14,679 bases of DNA, taken from NCBI GenBank assembly GCA_016721085.1, contig JADKJI010000053.1:1-14679 (forward strand). Direction: 5' to 3'. The notes beneath the pieces are model-generated. The model did not search any database and was not told the DNA's origin. It was given only the letters and a program-made list of their open reading frames with translations. Positions 1 to 7,449 of this stretch are shown piece after piece. The DNA is from Chitinophagaceae bacterium. GTDB taxonomy: Bacteria; Bacteroidota; Bacteroidia; Chitinophagales; Chitinophagaceae. Within the stretch, counting starts at the first letter, position 1; each line of letters opens with the position of its first letter. The position numbers were made by a program, and so were the translations under genes.

Positions 1-671
1 GTCTTGGCAACGATGATATTCTTATTGGTTACTGCTATGGAGGCAAGGGATTCGAGTTCCGCATATTCAGTATAGGCTTCGTCGATGAAGACCATTGTTT
101 TCTTACTGGCCTCTAAAGCGAATTTCTTCAAGGCTGGTACATCTACATAAGTACCGGTTGGATTATTAGGATTGCAGACATATACCATCGCTGTATCAGC
201 ATCTATCGCTGCGGCAATGGCATTGAGATCGAATTTGCGTTCAACAGTCAATGGCAATCGGTCAATGGTTAGTCCGAAGGCATTGGCCTGGTTATTCCAT
301 ACTTTATAAGCTGGCTCTGCTGTGAGTACTTTCTTTTTTGTCTTGCTGACATGCAATGCAGCCAAACCGATTATCTCGGATGAACCGGCACCTAATAATA
401 TATTCACGTCTTTCACTCCCCAATGATTTCCGATTTTCACTTTGAGAGCATTGAGTGGATCATCGGGATATCTGTTAGAGTTGAGATAATGTTGTTGTAT
501 CGCTTCTCTTGCCATTGGAGATGGTCCGTATGGGTTTTCATTAGCGTTTAAGTAGATGCCCTTTGCATAAGGATTTCTTCTATTAAATGGATTGGCGGAA
601 AGGGAACCGGTAATGGATAGTCCCGTGAGTGCAAGAGTTGATTGCAGTAAGAATTGGCGGCGGTTGGACAT
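1..671 (-). CDS. Tat-signal PLP-dependent aminotransferase, HisC-like (5' part, truncated by window edge)
   Basis: The first 223 codons are visible, starting at the ATG complementary to 669-671 and leaving the window at base 1. The N-terminus MSNRRQFLLQ followed by a hydrophobic stretch to about residue 26 is a twin-arginine (Tat) signal. After it come hallmarks of fold-type I aminotransferases of the histidinol-phosphate aminotransferase family: NANENPYGPSP (42-52), the phosphate-binding GAGSSE (94-99), CNPNNPTGT (166-174) with the cofactor-contacting Asn, and FIDEAYTEY (195-203) with the PLP-ring Asp197. The Schiff-base lysine should lie just beyond the window edge. Family members move amino groups between 2-oxoglutarate/glutamate and a substrate such as imidazole-acetol phosphate. 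An exported copy suggests a role other than cytoplasmic histidine synthesis, but the substrate cannot be read from sequence. The gene appears monocistronic, divergent from nothing visible. I am sure of the fold and unsure of the substrate. Confidence 0.9.
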   Translation of the reverse strand, partial: MSNRRQFLLQSTLALTGLSITGSLSANPFNRRNPYAKGIYLNANENPYGPSPMAREAIQQHYLNSNRYPDDPLNALKVKIGNHWGVKDVNILLGAGSSEIIGLAALHVSKTKKKVLTAEPAYKVWNNQANAFGLTIDRLPLTVERKFDLNAIAAAIDADTAMVYVCNPNNPTGTYVDVPALKKFALEASKKTMVFIDEAYTEYAELESLASIAVTNKNIIVAK

Positions 672-711
672 GTGGGAGTTCTTTGGGGTAAGGACTTGAA
701 AATTTTTTTGC

Positions 712-739
712 TAGATGCTTGATGCAGGATGCTAGATGC
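712..739. repeat. Degenerate heptamer tandem repeat (NNGATGC x4)
   Basis: Four contiguous 7-bp units (TAGATGC, TTGATGC, AGGATGC, TAGATGC) lie just upstream of the aminotransferase start, in its presumed promoter/leader region. The fixed part of the unit is GATGC. It is one of several unrelated heptamer arrays in intergenic DNA of this window. No function is evident. Confidence 0.75.
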
Positions 740-781
740 AATTACATTGACGGGAGAGATTTATACCTTCTAAATAACATA

Positions 782-825
782 ACGCGGAACGCAGAGGCCC
801 TGCGCGCCTCCGCGTCTCCGCGGTT
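782..825 (-). repeat. GC-rich CGCRGAGA-type intergenic repeat, minus orientation
   Basis: Read on the minus strand this begins TTAACCGCGGAGACGCGGAGG and continues into a partly complementary GC-rich segment, so it can fold into an imperfect hairpin. It belongs to the same family as the copies at 4282, 6548, 12901 and 14059. It sits between the 3' end of the YSC84-family gene and the 5' end of the aminotransferase gene, both on the minus strand, so it could act as a 3' stem-loop for the former. No U-tract follows, so I do not call it a terminator. Confidence 0.65.
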
Positions 826-841
826 AAATGTATTTGTATTC

Positions 842-869
842 AGCCTTAAGCCCTAGGCCTTCAGCCTTC
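842..869 (-). repeat. Degenerate heptamer tandem repeat (AGCCTTC-like x4)
   Basis: Four contiguous 7-bp units (plus strand AGCCTTA, AGCCCTA, GGCCTTC, AGCCTTC) begin two bases after the stop codon of the YSC84-family gene on the minus strand. The array therefore forms the first part of that gene's 3' untranslated region. Period and length match the array at 712-739, but the unit sequence differs. Confidence 0.7.
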
Positions 870-871
870 AG

Positions 872-1423
872 CTACAGCTTCTCAAACTTAAACGTCTGTC
901 CACCAATAGAAGCCTCATACATCAACCCACCTTTTGTTTGGGTGAATATCATTACACCATCAGAGTATTTTGCAGTACCTGATGCACCGTCTTTTACAGC
1001 AACGGCGGATGTTTGAGCAGAGAACTCTAATTTGTTTTCTTTAAAACGCTCAAGGTCTTTTTCAGTTTCAAAGAAGATTACTTCTCGGTAAGCCTGACCA
1101 CCAGCTTGCAATCCAACAGTAATCTGACTCAATTTTGCAGTTCCGATTCTTTTACCACTTTGGTATACTTCACCATTTCCAAAAGCACCGCCAACACCTA
1201 ATCCACCTTTACCTACATTTGGGAATATCGCATAGGCAAAGGCTTTATTAAAGAGGGCGCTCATTAATCCATCAGTTTTGATGAAATCTGCTTTGGCCTC
1301 TTTGCTGTCAGCAATCATGTCTTTTTGCTTTTCGCTTGTTTGAGAAAATGCAGAAGTTGATGCGAATAGAAATCCAGCTATAAGAAATAAGCTGGTCAAT
1401 TGAAATCGATTTGTGTGTTTCAT
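872..1423 (-). CDS. Secreted YSC84/SYLF-domain (DUF500) lipid-binding-like protein
   Basis: A 183-residue protein with a Sec signal peptide (about residues 1-27, cleavage near ASTSAFS-Q). The mature part is a single SYLF/Ysc84 domain: the conserved block FAYAIFPNVGKGGLGVGGAFG, then the SYLF-type GxAKLSQITVGLQAGGQAY, EVIFFETEKDLERFK, and the C-terminal block ending in GGLMYEASIGGQTFKFEK. The SYLF domain of eukaryotic relatives binds phosphoinositides and actin; bacterial members are secreted or periplasmic and their role is mostly unknown, so lipid binding here is inferred from the family. Length and domain order are typical. The ATG at 1421-1423 is the natural start because the signal peptide begins immediately. 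The gene stands alone on the minus strand, with a heptamer repeat right after its stop. Confident in family, not in function. Confidence 0.9.
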   Translation of the reverse strand: MKHTNRFQLTSLFLIAGFLFASTSAFSQTSEKQKDMIADSKEAKADFIKTDGLMSALFNKAFAYAIFPNVGKGGLGVGGAFGNGEVYQSGKRIGTAKLSQITVGLQAGGQAYREVIFFETEKDLERFKENKLEFSAQTSAVAVKDGASGTAKYSDGVMIFTQTKGGLMYEASIGGQTFKFEKL

Positions 1424-1609
1424 GTTCTTATTTTAAAATGATAAATACGAGTTGTTGACAGGACATAGTAATGCCTAACAGAGTGTTTCTAACGATAATG
1501 ATGTTTGCTGCGAGGGAGAATGTTCTTTAAGGAAGAGTATGATTCTCCGGGTGAGTTTTCCGGCGTCTAGCTGATAAATAAGAAATATTGAATTTTCAGG
1601 GGGAAAAAA
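1424..1609. other. Intergenic sequence with no recognised feature
   Basis: This stretch of ordinary composition lies upstream of the YSC84-family gene. I see no coding sequence with recognisable content, no RNA gene and no convincing promoter hexamer. It grades on its right side into the homopolymer-rich segment. Confidence 0.6.
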
Positions 1610-2757
<1,148 letters not shown>

Positions 2758-3165
2758 ACTGAACATGGAGTAACTATGATGGCAAGTGTTCTAAAAAGTG
2801 AGACGGCAATTAGGATGAATATTGCCATTGTTCGAGCTTTTGTTTCATTAAGACAATTACTGGTTAACAAGAAGGAAGTATATGAAGAAATCAACGATCT
2901 TAGGATTGAAGTATTTACAAGATTAGGAGAATATGATAGCCAATTATCTGCTATCTATGACACAATTGAAAACTTACTTGAGGAAAAATCAATTCAAAAA
3001 TCGTGGAACGAAAGAGATAGAATTGGATTTGTGATCACAGAAAACAAAAATGAAAATAAATAGCTAACTAGCTAATCTGAGAAATTGCTTAAGAAATATG
3101 TCTGGTTTTGTTCTTTCATCCTGACGCGTCTGAACTCAAATCATCCGATCAAATTAACTAGCTCC

Positions 3166-4248
3166 TTAATGATACACATACACCTCCACCCTCCTATTCT
3201 TCTCCCTCTCTTCATAGTCTTTTGAGATCCCCTTTCCCTCAGTTTCAATCAATGCAAAGGGAACATGATAGCGATCACGTAATACCCTTGCTACTTCCTG
3301 GGCCCTTCGGGAGGAGAGCTTGAGATTATAAGCAACTGATCCAGCAGCATCTGTAAATCCTACTACACGGATTTTTGTTATTGATGGATCAGAGAAATAA
3401 GCTTGATATGTATCTAATGCCGCATCGTTCTTTAAAGTGAAACTGTTAAGATCGAATAATACGTTTGGAATGATCAATGTGTCAATAGTAACTGCTTCTG
3501 TAGGCGGACTTACTACAACTGGTGGTGGAGCGACCACTGGTGCTTTAGGAGCATAACTTTCCAGATGACGTTTTGTGATGGCATAAAGTGATTTTTCTAT
3601 AGCTTCTGCTTCACCACAAGGAATCGGTTTTAAGGGAGTTAATGAAAGATCATCGATAAGAATATTGTAGGAAGTTTTTACTCCCAGCTTTAGCAATATT
3701 TCAGTATTACTTGTTTGAGAGAAATTTCCGATGATGAAGTGAGAGGAATTTTCAGTGGCTTCAAATTCTTTCTCAATAAGAAACCATTGGTTCTTCAGCT
3801 TTTTTACTTTGGCATCATGTAATGAGATATAATTATCGGGCTGCATTAATGTATCGGTCCAGCTGAATATGAAATTATTAGTGAAGTAAATACCGATATG
3901 ATTCAGATTAGGTCCAACCTGATCGGCAGCGACTTGTAATCGGATGATATATTTCTTTCCCTTTTCAATTCCACATAACAATCGTGTTTCCCAATAAGAG
4001 CGTTTTTCTGAATTAGGTTGAGCGGCTATCAGGCCTAAATAATTATTTCCAACTATTCCGGGAACCTTAATGGTATAGAATCCTTGTGCGGTTACTTGTC
4101 GTGAAAAGAACCAGGCAGCAGGTGAGCATTTGGCCGTGTGTTCATCGCAGATGTTTTGGTCTTCGAAAGAGGGGTTGGGGAGGAGGTTTTGGGAGTGGGT
4201 TATTGAAATGATTAGAAAAGAGAGTATTAATATTTTAATTCGTTTCAT
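3166..4248 (-). CDS. OmpA-family protein with N-terminal carbohydrate-binding-like domain
   Basis: A 360-residue exported protein. Residues 1-19 are a Sec signal peptide (hydrophobic FLIISITHS-Q). Residues 20-210 start with NLLPNPSFED, the typical opening of jelly-roll/CBM-like domains in Bacteroidota, and contain LIDDLSL near 197-203, the usual last strand of such folds. A Pro/Val-rich linker (about 234-250) leads to a C-terminal OmpA/MotB peptidoglycan-binding domain (257-360): VLFDLNSFTL, VVGFTDAAGS with the diaminopimelate-contacting Asp300, NLKLSSRRAQEVARVL with the conserved Arg, and NRRVEV. No lipobox cysteine follows the signal, so it is not a classical lipoprotein. It probably sits in the periplasm or outer membrane, tied to the cell wall, while the N-terminal domain binds a glycan or structural partner. 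It is not clearly co-transcribed with the acylase upstream, since a GC-rich repeat lies between them. Confidence 0.9.
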   Translation of the reverse strand: MKRIKILILSFLIISITHSQNLLPNPSFEDQNICDEHTAKCSPAAWFFSRQVTAQGFYTIKVPGIVGNNYLGLIAAQPNSEKRSYWETRLLCGIEKGKKYIIRLQVAADQVGPNLNHIGIYFTNNFIFSWTDTLMQPDNYISLHDAKVKKLKNQWFLIEKEFEATENSSHFIIGNFSQTSNTEILLKLGVKTSYNILIDDLSLTPLKPIPCGEAEAIEKSLYAITKRHLESYAPKAPVVAPPPVVVSPPTEAVTIDTLIIPNVLFDLNSFTLKNDAALDTYQAYFSDPSITKIRVVGFTDAAGSVAYNLKLSSRRAQEVARVLRDRYHVPFALIETEGKGISKDYEEREKNRRVEVYVYH

Positions 4249-4281
4249 TGTGATATAAGAATTATAATTCTAATTTTTTAC

Positions 4282-4325
4282 CGCGGAGACGCAGAGACGC
4301 GGAGAAAAGACCCTGCGTCTCCGCG
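4282..4325. repeat. CGCRGAGA octamer array with 13-bp inverted repeat
   Basis: Three contiguous octamers (CGCGGAGA, CGCAGAGA, CGCGGAGA; 4282-4305) are followed by a segment whose 4313-4325 is the exact reverse complement of 4282-4294. This gives a 13-bp GC-rich stem with an 18-nt loop. It lies between the acylase stop and the OmpA-family start, both on the minus strand. Neither side has a T-tract suited to a rho-independent terminator, so I call it a repeat-family member that could still form RNA structure. Confidence 0.75.
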
Positions 4326-4354
4326 TCGCTTCGGTGAAAATCAATTACAGGAAT

Positions 4355-6421
4355 TTACTCCGGATGATACACCCTCTCCGCCTTCCTCAGCACTTCCCCC
4401 TTATCCAACGTCATCTTCTTCAACTGCTGCGCCTGATATAAAGGTCGCTGGTCGGCGAAATGAGGAGAGGAAGGATTGGAACTGGCACCGAATGTATTTA
4501 CAGATTCTATTAATGGCAGACTTCCATCTTTTGGGAAACGGACAAAACTGATATAAGCATCTCCGCCTTCCATTCTTCGTAAACCATCTTTCCAGGGAAC
4601 GCTATTGACAGCAGCTAATACATCAGGCATGCCCGCTTGTGGCCATGATTGATCACCACGAACCAGTTTTTGCATATCCCCCAACGTTAGGTCGATGGTG
4701 TGGAAGTTTTTCATTAGATAATCATATATCTGTTGATATACTGTTACTGCTTCTTCTTTTGTCAAGGCATCATAAGCGCGACCATTCATCAGCTTTGGCA
4801 CCATATAATAAGCCAGATTGTAGATCAATGCCCCTTTGCTATCGGCAGAAGCTACATGGTCCCACGATTTTAATGTTTTGATAAGTGGCGCTAATTGCGG
4901 ATGCTGATTTTCATCTACCTGAAATAATGCGTCGCCTTTATATCCGTATGGATATAGAATTGGACTGGGTAATTGTCTGTCGAACTTTATTCGCTTGATA
5001 TCGTCATAACTGATCTTATCTAATTTATCAATCAGGTCTTTTGCACGTTGGCTTCGATTGTTATGATACCACTCATATCCATCACTTCTTGCAAAACGAT
5101 AAGGAGATAGATTTTCGGCAGAATCTGTAGCTAAGAAGGGGGAATGATTGGTATTAAAAAGATAGCCGCTTTTCGGATTTACATATTGAGGAAGCGCTTT
5201 AAGTGGTTTAAAGGTATTCCATAATGTGGCGCGTACATTTCCCGGCACAGTGCTGTTCCAATGATAGGCTGTATCCTGGTTACGGACTGGCATCTTACTG
5301 TTAGAGATATAAAAGATAGTATCATTCTTATCGGCATACATGATATTGAACATTGGCAAATGGTTCTGTTTTAATGCCGCATAGAACTCACTGTAGTTGG
5401 TGGCCCTGTTCATAGCATACCATTGTTGAAGAGCTCCTGCATCCATCAGTGCTGGCAGTCGAAGGGAGAAGAAGGTTCCATCGGGTGATTGCACTGTTGG
5501 ACCATAGATGGAATTATAAACCGTCTTATGGATAGTGATTGGAACACCTTTCACTTTCAAATTCAGTTTTCTTTTTTCAAGTGTAAGCCATTCGTTATCT
5601 ACTTTATATTGACCCGGATGTTCTTTGTCGGTTTGCAATTGATAGACGTCGAGTTTATCTTGATAGTTCACCGTATGGGCCCAGGCAAGATTGGGAGTAA
5701 CACCATGAAAAATCATTGGTGCTCCAGGAAAACATCCTCCCAATATATTCCAACCTTCTTCACTTTCAAGATGGGCTTCATAAAATGCGGTAGCTCCTTC
5801 TATGGGTTGATGGGCATTTATAACGAGCATATTTTCTCCGCTTGCTGATTTTGATGAATGGATAGCGAAAGCATTGCTTCCTTCACCGGTAAGTCCTTTT
5901 ATATGTGGTATGCTATTATTCAATATTTGTGGAAGCGTACGATCTACACCACAGAAAATAGCGACTGAGAAACTCGCTGCTGCGAGGTATTCTTCGATAG
6001 TGATAGGAAACACATGTTTGTTGAGGATTTCTTTTGGATGGGCTTTGGCATAGGCATCCAATCCCATCAGATACCCACGAATCAACTGCAGGAACTTCGG
6101 ATCCATATTACCGATCTGGGCATCTACAGTTGCTTTTGTATTCAGTAATCCAAAAACATAATCTATGGTTGCTCCCTGCTTTCCCATATAGGTACCCAAT
6201 CTGCCTTTTCCGGTAAGAATTAATGTTTGCATCGTAGCAAAATCATCTTCTGCATGTGCCCATGCCAATCCATATGCCACTTCCGGATCTGTTGGTGCAA
6301 AAATATGTGGCACGCCAAAGCTATCGCGGGCAATGGTGATCTTATCGGTATGTATAATAGGGTTCTGGGCGAAGAGGGTAGTAGAAACAAATAGGGATAT
6401 GATGAGTGGAAGAGTGCGCAT
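4355..6421 (-). CDS. Penicillin acylase family protein (Ntn hydrolase, N-acyl amide hydrolase)
   Basis: A 688-residue secreted enzyme with a Sec signal (about 1-18, LFA-Q). It has the single-precursor layout of the penicillin/AHL acylase family: an alpha-chain segment with ITIARDSFGVPHIFA (28-42), AYGLAWAHAEDDFATMQ (49-65) and GKGRLG, then a spacer ending at GEGSNAFAI. There Ser182 would be the autoproteolytic N-terminal nucleophile of the beta chain. Beta-chain family motifs follow: INAHQP (201-206), GCFPGAPMIFHGVTPNLAWAHT (229-250), PMFNIMYADKNDTIFYI (about 356-372) and NTNHSPF (423-429). Known relatives hydrolyse N-acyl amides in the periplasm (beta-lactam side chains, acyl-homoserine lactones, aculeacin-type lipopeptides); the substrate cannot be assigned here. 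The length fits the family. ATG at 6419-6421 is the only sensible start because it begins the signal peptide. It is probably transcribed alone. Confidence 0.92.
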   Translation of the reverse strand: MRTLPLIISLFVSTTLFAQNPIIHTDKITIARDSFGVPHIFAPTDPEVAYGLAWAHAEDDFATMQTLILTGKGRLGTYMGKQGATIDYVFGLLNTKATVDAQIGNMDPKFLQLIRGYLMGLDAYAKAHPKEILNKHVFPITIEEYLAAASFSVAIFCGVDRTLPQILNNSIPHIKGLTGEGSNAFAIHSSKSASGENMLVINAHQPIEGATAFYEAHLESEEGWNILGGCFPGAPMIFHGVTPNLAWAHTVNYQDKLDVYQLQTDKEHPGQYKVDNEWLTLEKRKLNLKVKGVPITIHKTVYNSIYGPTVQSPDGTFFSLRLPALMDAGALQQWYAMNRATNYSEFYAALKQNHLPMFNIMYADKNDTIFYISNSKMPVRNQDTAYHWNSTVPGNVRATLWNTFKPLKALPQYVNPKSGYLFNTNHSPFLATDSAENLSPYRFARSDGYEWYHNNRSQRAKDLIDKLDKISYDDIKRIKFDRQLPSPILYPYGYKGDALFQVDENQHPQLAPLIKTLKSWDHVASADSKGALIYNLAYYMVPKLMNGRAYDALTKEEAVTVYQQIYDYLMKNFHTIDLTLGDMQKLVRGDQSWPQAGMPDVLAAVNSVPWKDGLRRMEGGDAYISFVRFPKDGSLPLIESVNTFGASSNPSSPHFADQRPLYQAQQLKKMTLDKGEVLRKAERVYHPE

Positions 6422-6467
6422 GGGGGGAAGTTACGAAGTTTTAGCCTCAGGGATTACGGGTATTAAG

Positions 6468-6707
6468 GTTTAAAGTTTGAGGGTTTAAGGTACTTAGGTG
6501 AAACACTCTGATTGTTTATTTAGAGAATTTACTTTGAATTTTTTAACCGCAGGGACGCGGAGACGCAGAGGAAAACCAATCAATCAAACGATCTACAATT
6601 AGTTACTCTGATGCACAAAAGAACCTTAAACCCTTGAACCCTTAAACTTTAAACGGTTGCTTCGGGAGTTACACTTTGATCCTCTGGAACTTCTTGAACT
6701 TTTGAAC
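6468..6707. repeat. Composite intergenic element, copy A (inverted arms around CGCRGAGA core)
   Basis: The left arm GTTTAAAGTTTGAGGG... (6468-6490) is the reverse complement of the right arm (6624-6654), except for an 8-nt insertion (a duplicated CCTTGAAC-type unit) and one substitution. Between them lies TTAAC plus an octamer array CGCAGGGA/CGCGGAGA/CGCAGAGG (6548-6571). After the right arm comes a tail with GTTGCTTCGGG and GAACTTCTTGAAC. Copy B at 13978-14209 has the same order of parts: arm, TTAAC plus octamers, opposite arm, GTTGCTTC tail, GAACTTCTTGAAC. No transposase is present, so any mobility would be in trans or historical. Confidence 0.7.
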
Positions 6708-6816
6708 AATCTCACGCTGTTACACTTCAGAACCTTAAACCCTTAAACTCTGAAACCTTTAAACTTTCAGGTCCCCGACTAGGGGTTCCCGCCCCCTGAG
6801 TTGTTATATAAAAAAC

Positions 6817-6824
6817 TATTTTTG
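6817..6824 (+). promoter_or_regulatory. Candidate Bacteroidota -7 promoter box (TATTTTTG)
   Basis: TATTTTTG matches the phylum's -7 consensus TAnnTTTG exactly. It lies 36 bases before the GTG at 6861, which would give a leader of about 30 nt for the sigma-factor operon. No TTTG -33 box is present at the usual 19-21 bp spacing, so the call rests on the -7 element and position alone. Confidence 0.45.
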
Positions 6825-6840
6825 AGCGCCGCCCCAATTT

Positions 6841-6864
6841 ATGACCATGAATATCCCAAAGTGA
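6841..6864 (+). CDS. Possible 7-codon leader ORF (MTMNIPK) overlapping the sigma-factor start
   Basis: ATG 6841 opens a 7-codon frame whose TGA (6862-6864) overlaps the sigma factor's GTG start (6861-6863) as GTGA, an arrangement that can couple translation. The alternative is that ATG 6841 is the genuine start of the sigma factor and one base is missing near CCCAAAG. Read that way, the protein would begin MTMNIPKVTQEG. Comparison with orthologues would decide. I hold this lightly. Confidence 0.25.
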   Translation: MTMNIPK

Positions 6865-7439
6865 CCCAGGAAGGGCCACTCCATAACATTGCGCATCTGC
6901 TGACGAAACAAGACCCATCAGCATTTGAACAGGTTTTTAAAACTCATTTTAAGGATCTGCACGCCTATGCTATTACCCTGGTTCAGGATGATGCCATGGC
7001 AGAAGAAATGGTTCAACAGGTGTTTTTTAAATTATGGGAGAGAGCAGGAAAATTAACAATCAGCGGATCAATAGCAGCATATCTATACAGGGCGGTTCAT
7101 AATGAAAGTCTCAATTATATCAAGCACCAGAAAGTAAAAGCAGTTCATCAATTATATGTAGCTCATAGTATGAAAGACAATCATGAATCATCCGCCTCCA
7201 AAAAACTGCTCACCAGTGAGCTGGAGAAAAAGATTCAGGAAGCCTTAAATGAATTACCAGAACAATGCCGAACTGTTTTTCAAATGAGCCGATTCGAAGA
7301 ACTGAAATACGCTGAGATAGCTGAAAGACTCGATATATCTGTAAAGACTGTAGAGAATCATATGGGGAAAGCATTGAAGATGCTTCGAGCGCGATTGGTT
7401 GATTTCCTTACTTTTTTAATCCTATTATTCCACCTATAA
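6861..7439 (+). CDS. ECF-subfamily RNA polymerase sigma-70 factor (FecI-like)
   Basis: From GTG 6861 this is a 192-residue sigma factor. Region 2 is DPSAFEQVFKTHFKDLHAYAITLVQDDAMAEEMVQQVFFKLWE, with the conserved core-binding helix and -10 recognition segment; region 4 is ALNELPEQCRTVFQMSRFEELKYAEIAERLDISVKTVENHMGKALKMLR, a helix-turn-helix for the -35-type element. It matches the Bacteroidota ECF group paired with FecR anti-sigma factors. The start is uncertain. The frame is open back to TTG 6801, but that lies upstream of the TATTTTTG box. ATG 6841 is out of frame and encodes only MTMNIPK before a TGA overlapping GTG 6861 (GTGA), so it is either a coupled leader peptide or the true start disrupted by a 1-nt error. 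The FecR gene begins about 10 nt after the stop. Expected role: activates the downstream surface-signalling genes when released by FecR. Confidence 0.93.
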   Translation: MTQEGPLHNIAHLLTKQDPSAFEQVFKTHFKDLHAYAITLVQDDAMAEEMVQQVFFKLWERAGKLTISGSIAAYLYRAVHNESLNYIKHQKVKAVHQLYVAHSMKDNHESSASKKLLTSELEKKIQEALNELPEQCRTVFQMSRFEELKYAEIAERLDISVKTVENHMGKALKMLRARLVDFLTFLILLFHL

Positions 7440-7449
7440 AACAAATCAC

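Larger units (their letters stand above)
6422..6860. other. Structured intergenic region between acylase and sigma factor
   Basis: It separates two divergently transcribed genes and should hold both promoters. It contains copy A of the composite intergenic element (6468-6707), a further half-element beginning CTGTTACACTTCAG (6717-6747), a small hairpin CCCC-GACTA-GGGG (6773-6785) nested in TCAGG/CCTGA (6767-6799), and a -7 promoter box. I see no coding gene. Confidence 0.7.

Noticed and set aside
828..1016. 62-codon plus-strand frame
   Set aside because: Antisense shadow of the YSC84-family gene plus the heptamer repeat.
3061..3165. TAACTAGCT occurring twice (3065-3073 and 3155-3163) as an attachment-site pair
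   Set aside because: A 9-bp match about 90 bp apart near two stop codons, with no integrase or other mobile-element gene; chance is sufficient.
4258..4271. 14-bp AT-rich palindrome AGAATTATAATTCT just upstream of the OmpA-family start
   Set aside because: Short AT-only palindromes arise by chance in AT-rich leaders; no second copy was seen to support an operator.
4282..4325. GC-rich hairpin as a rho-independent terminator
   Set aside because: The stem is strong, but no T-tract follows on either strand, and the sequence belongs to a dispersed repeat family.
6727..6924. 65-codon minus-strand frame
   Set aside because: Antisense to the sigma-factor 5' end and repeat DNA; no family features.
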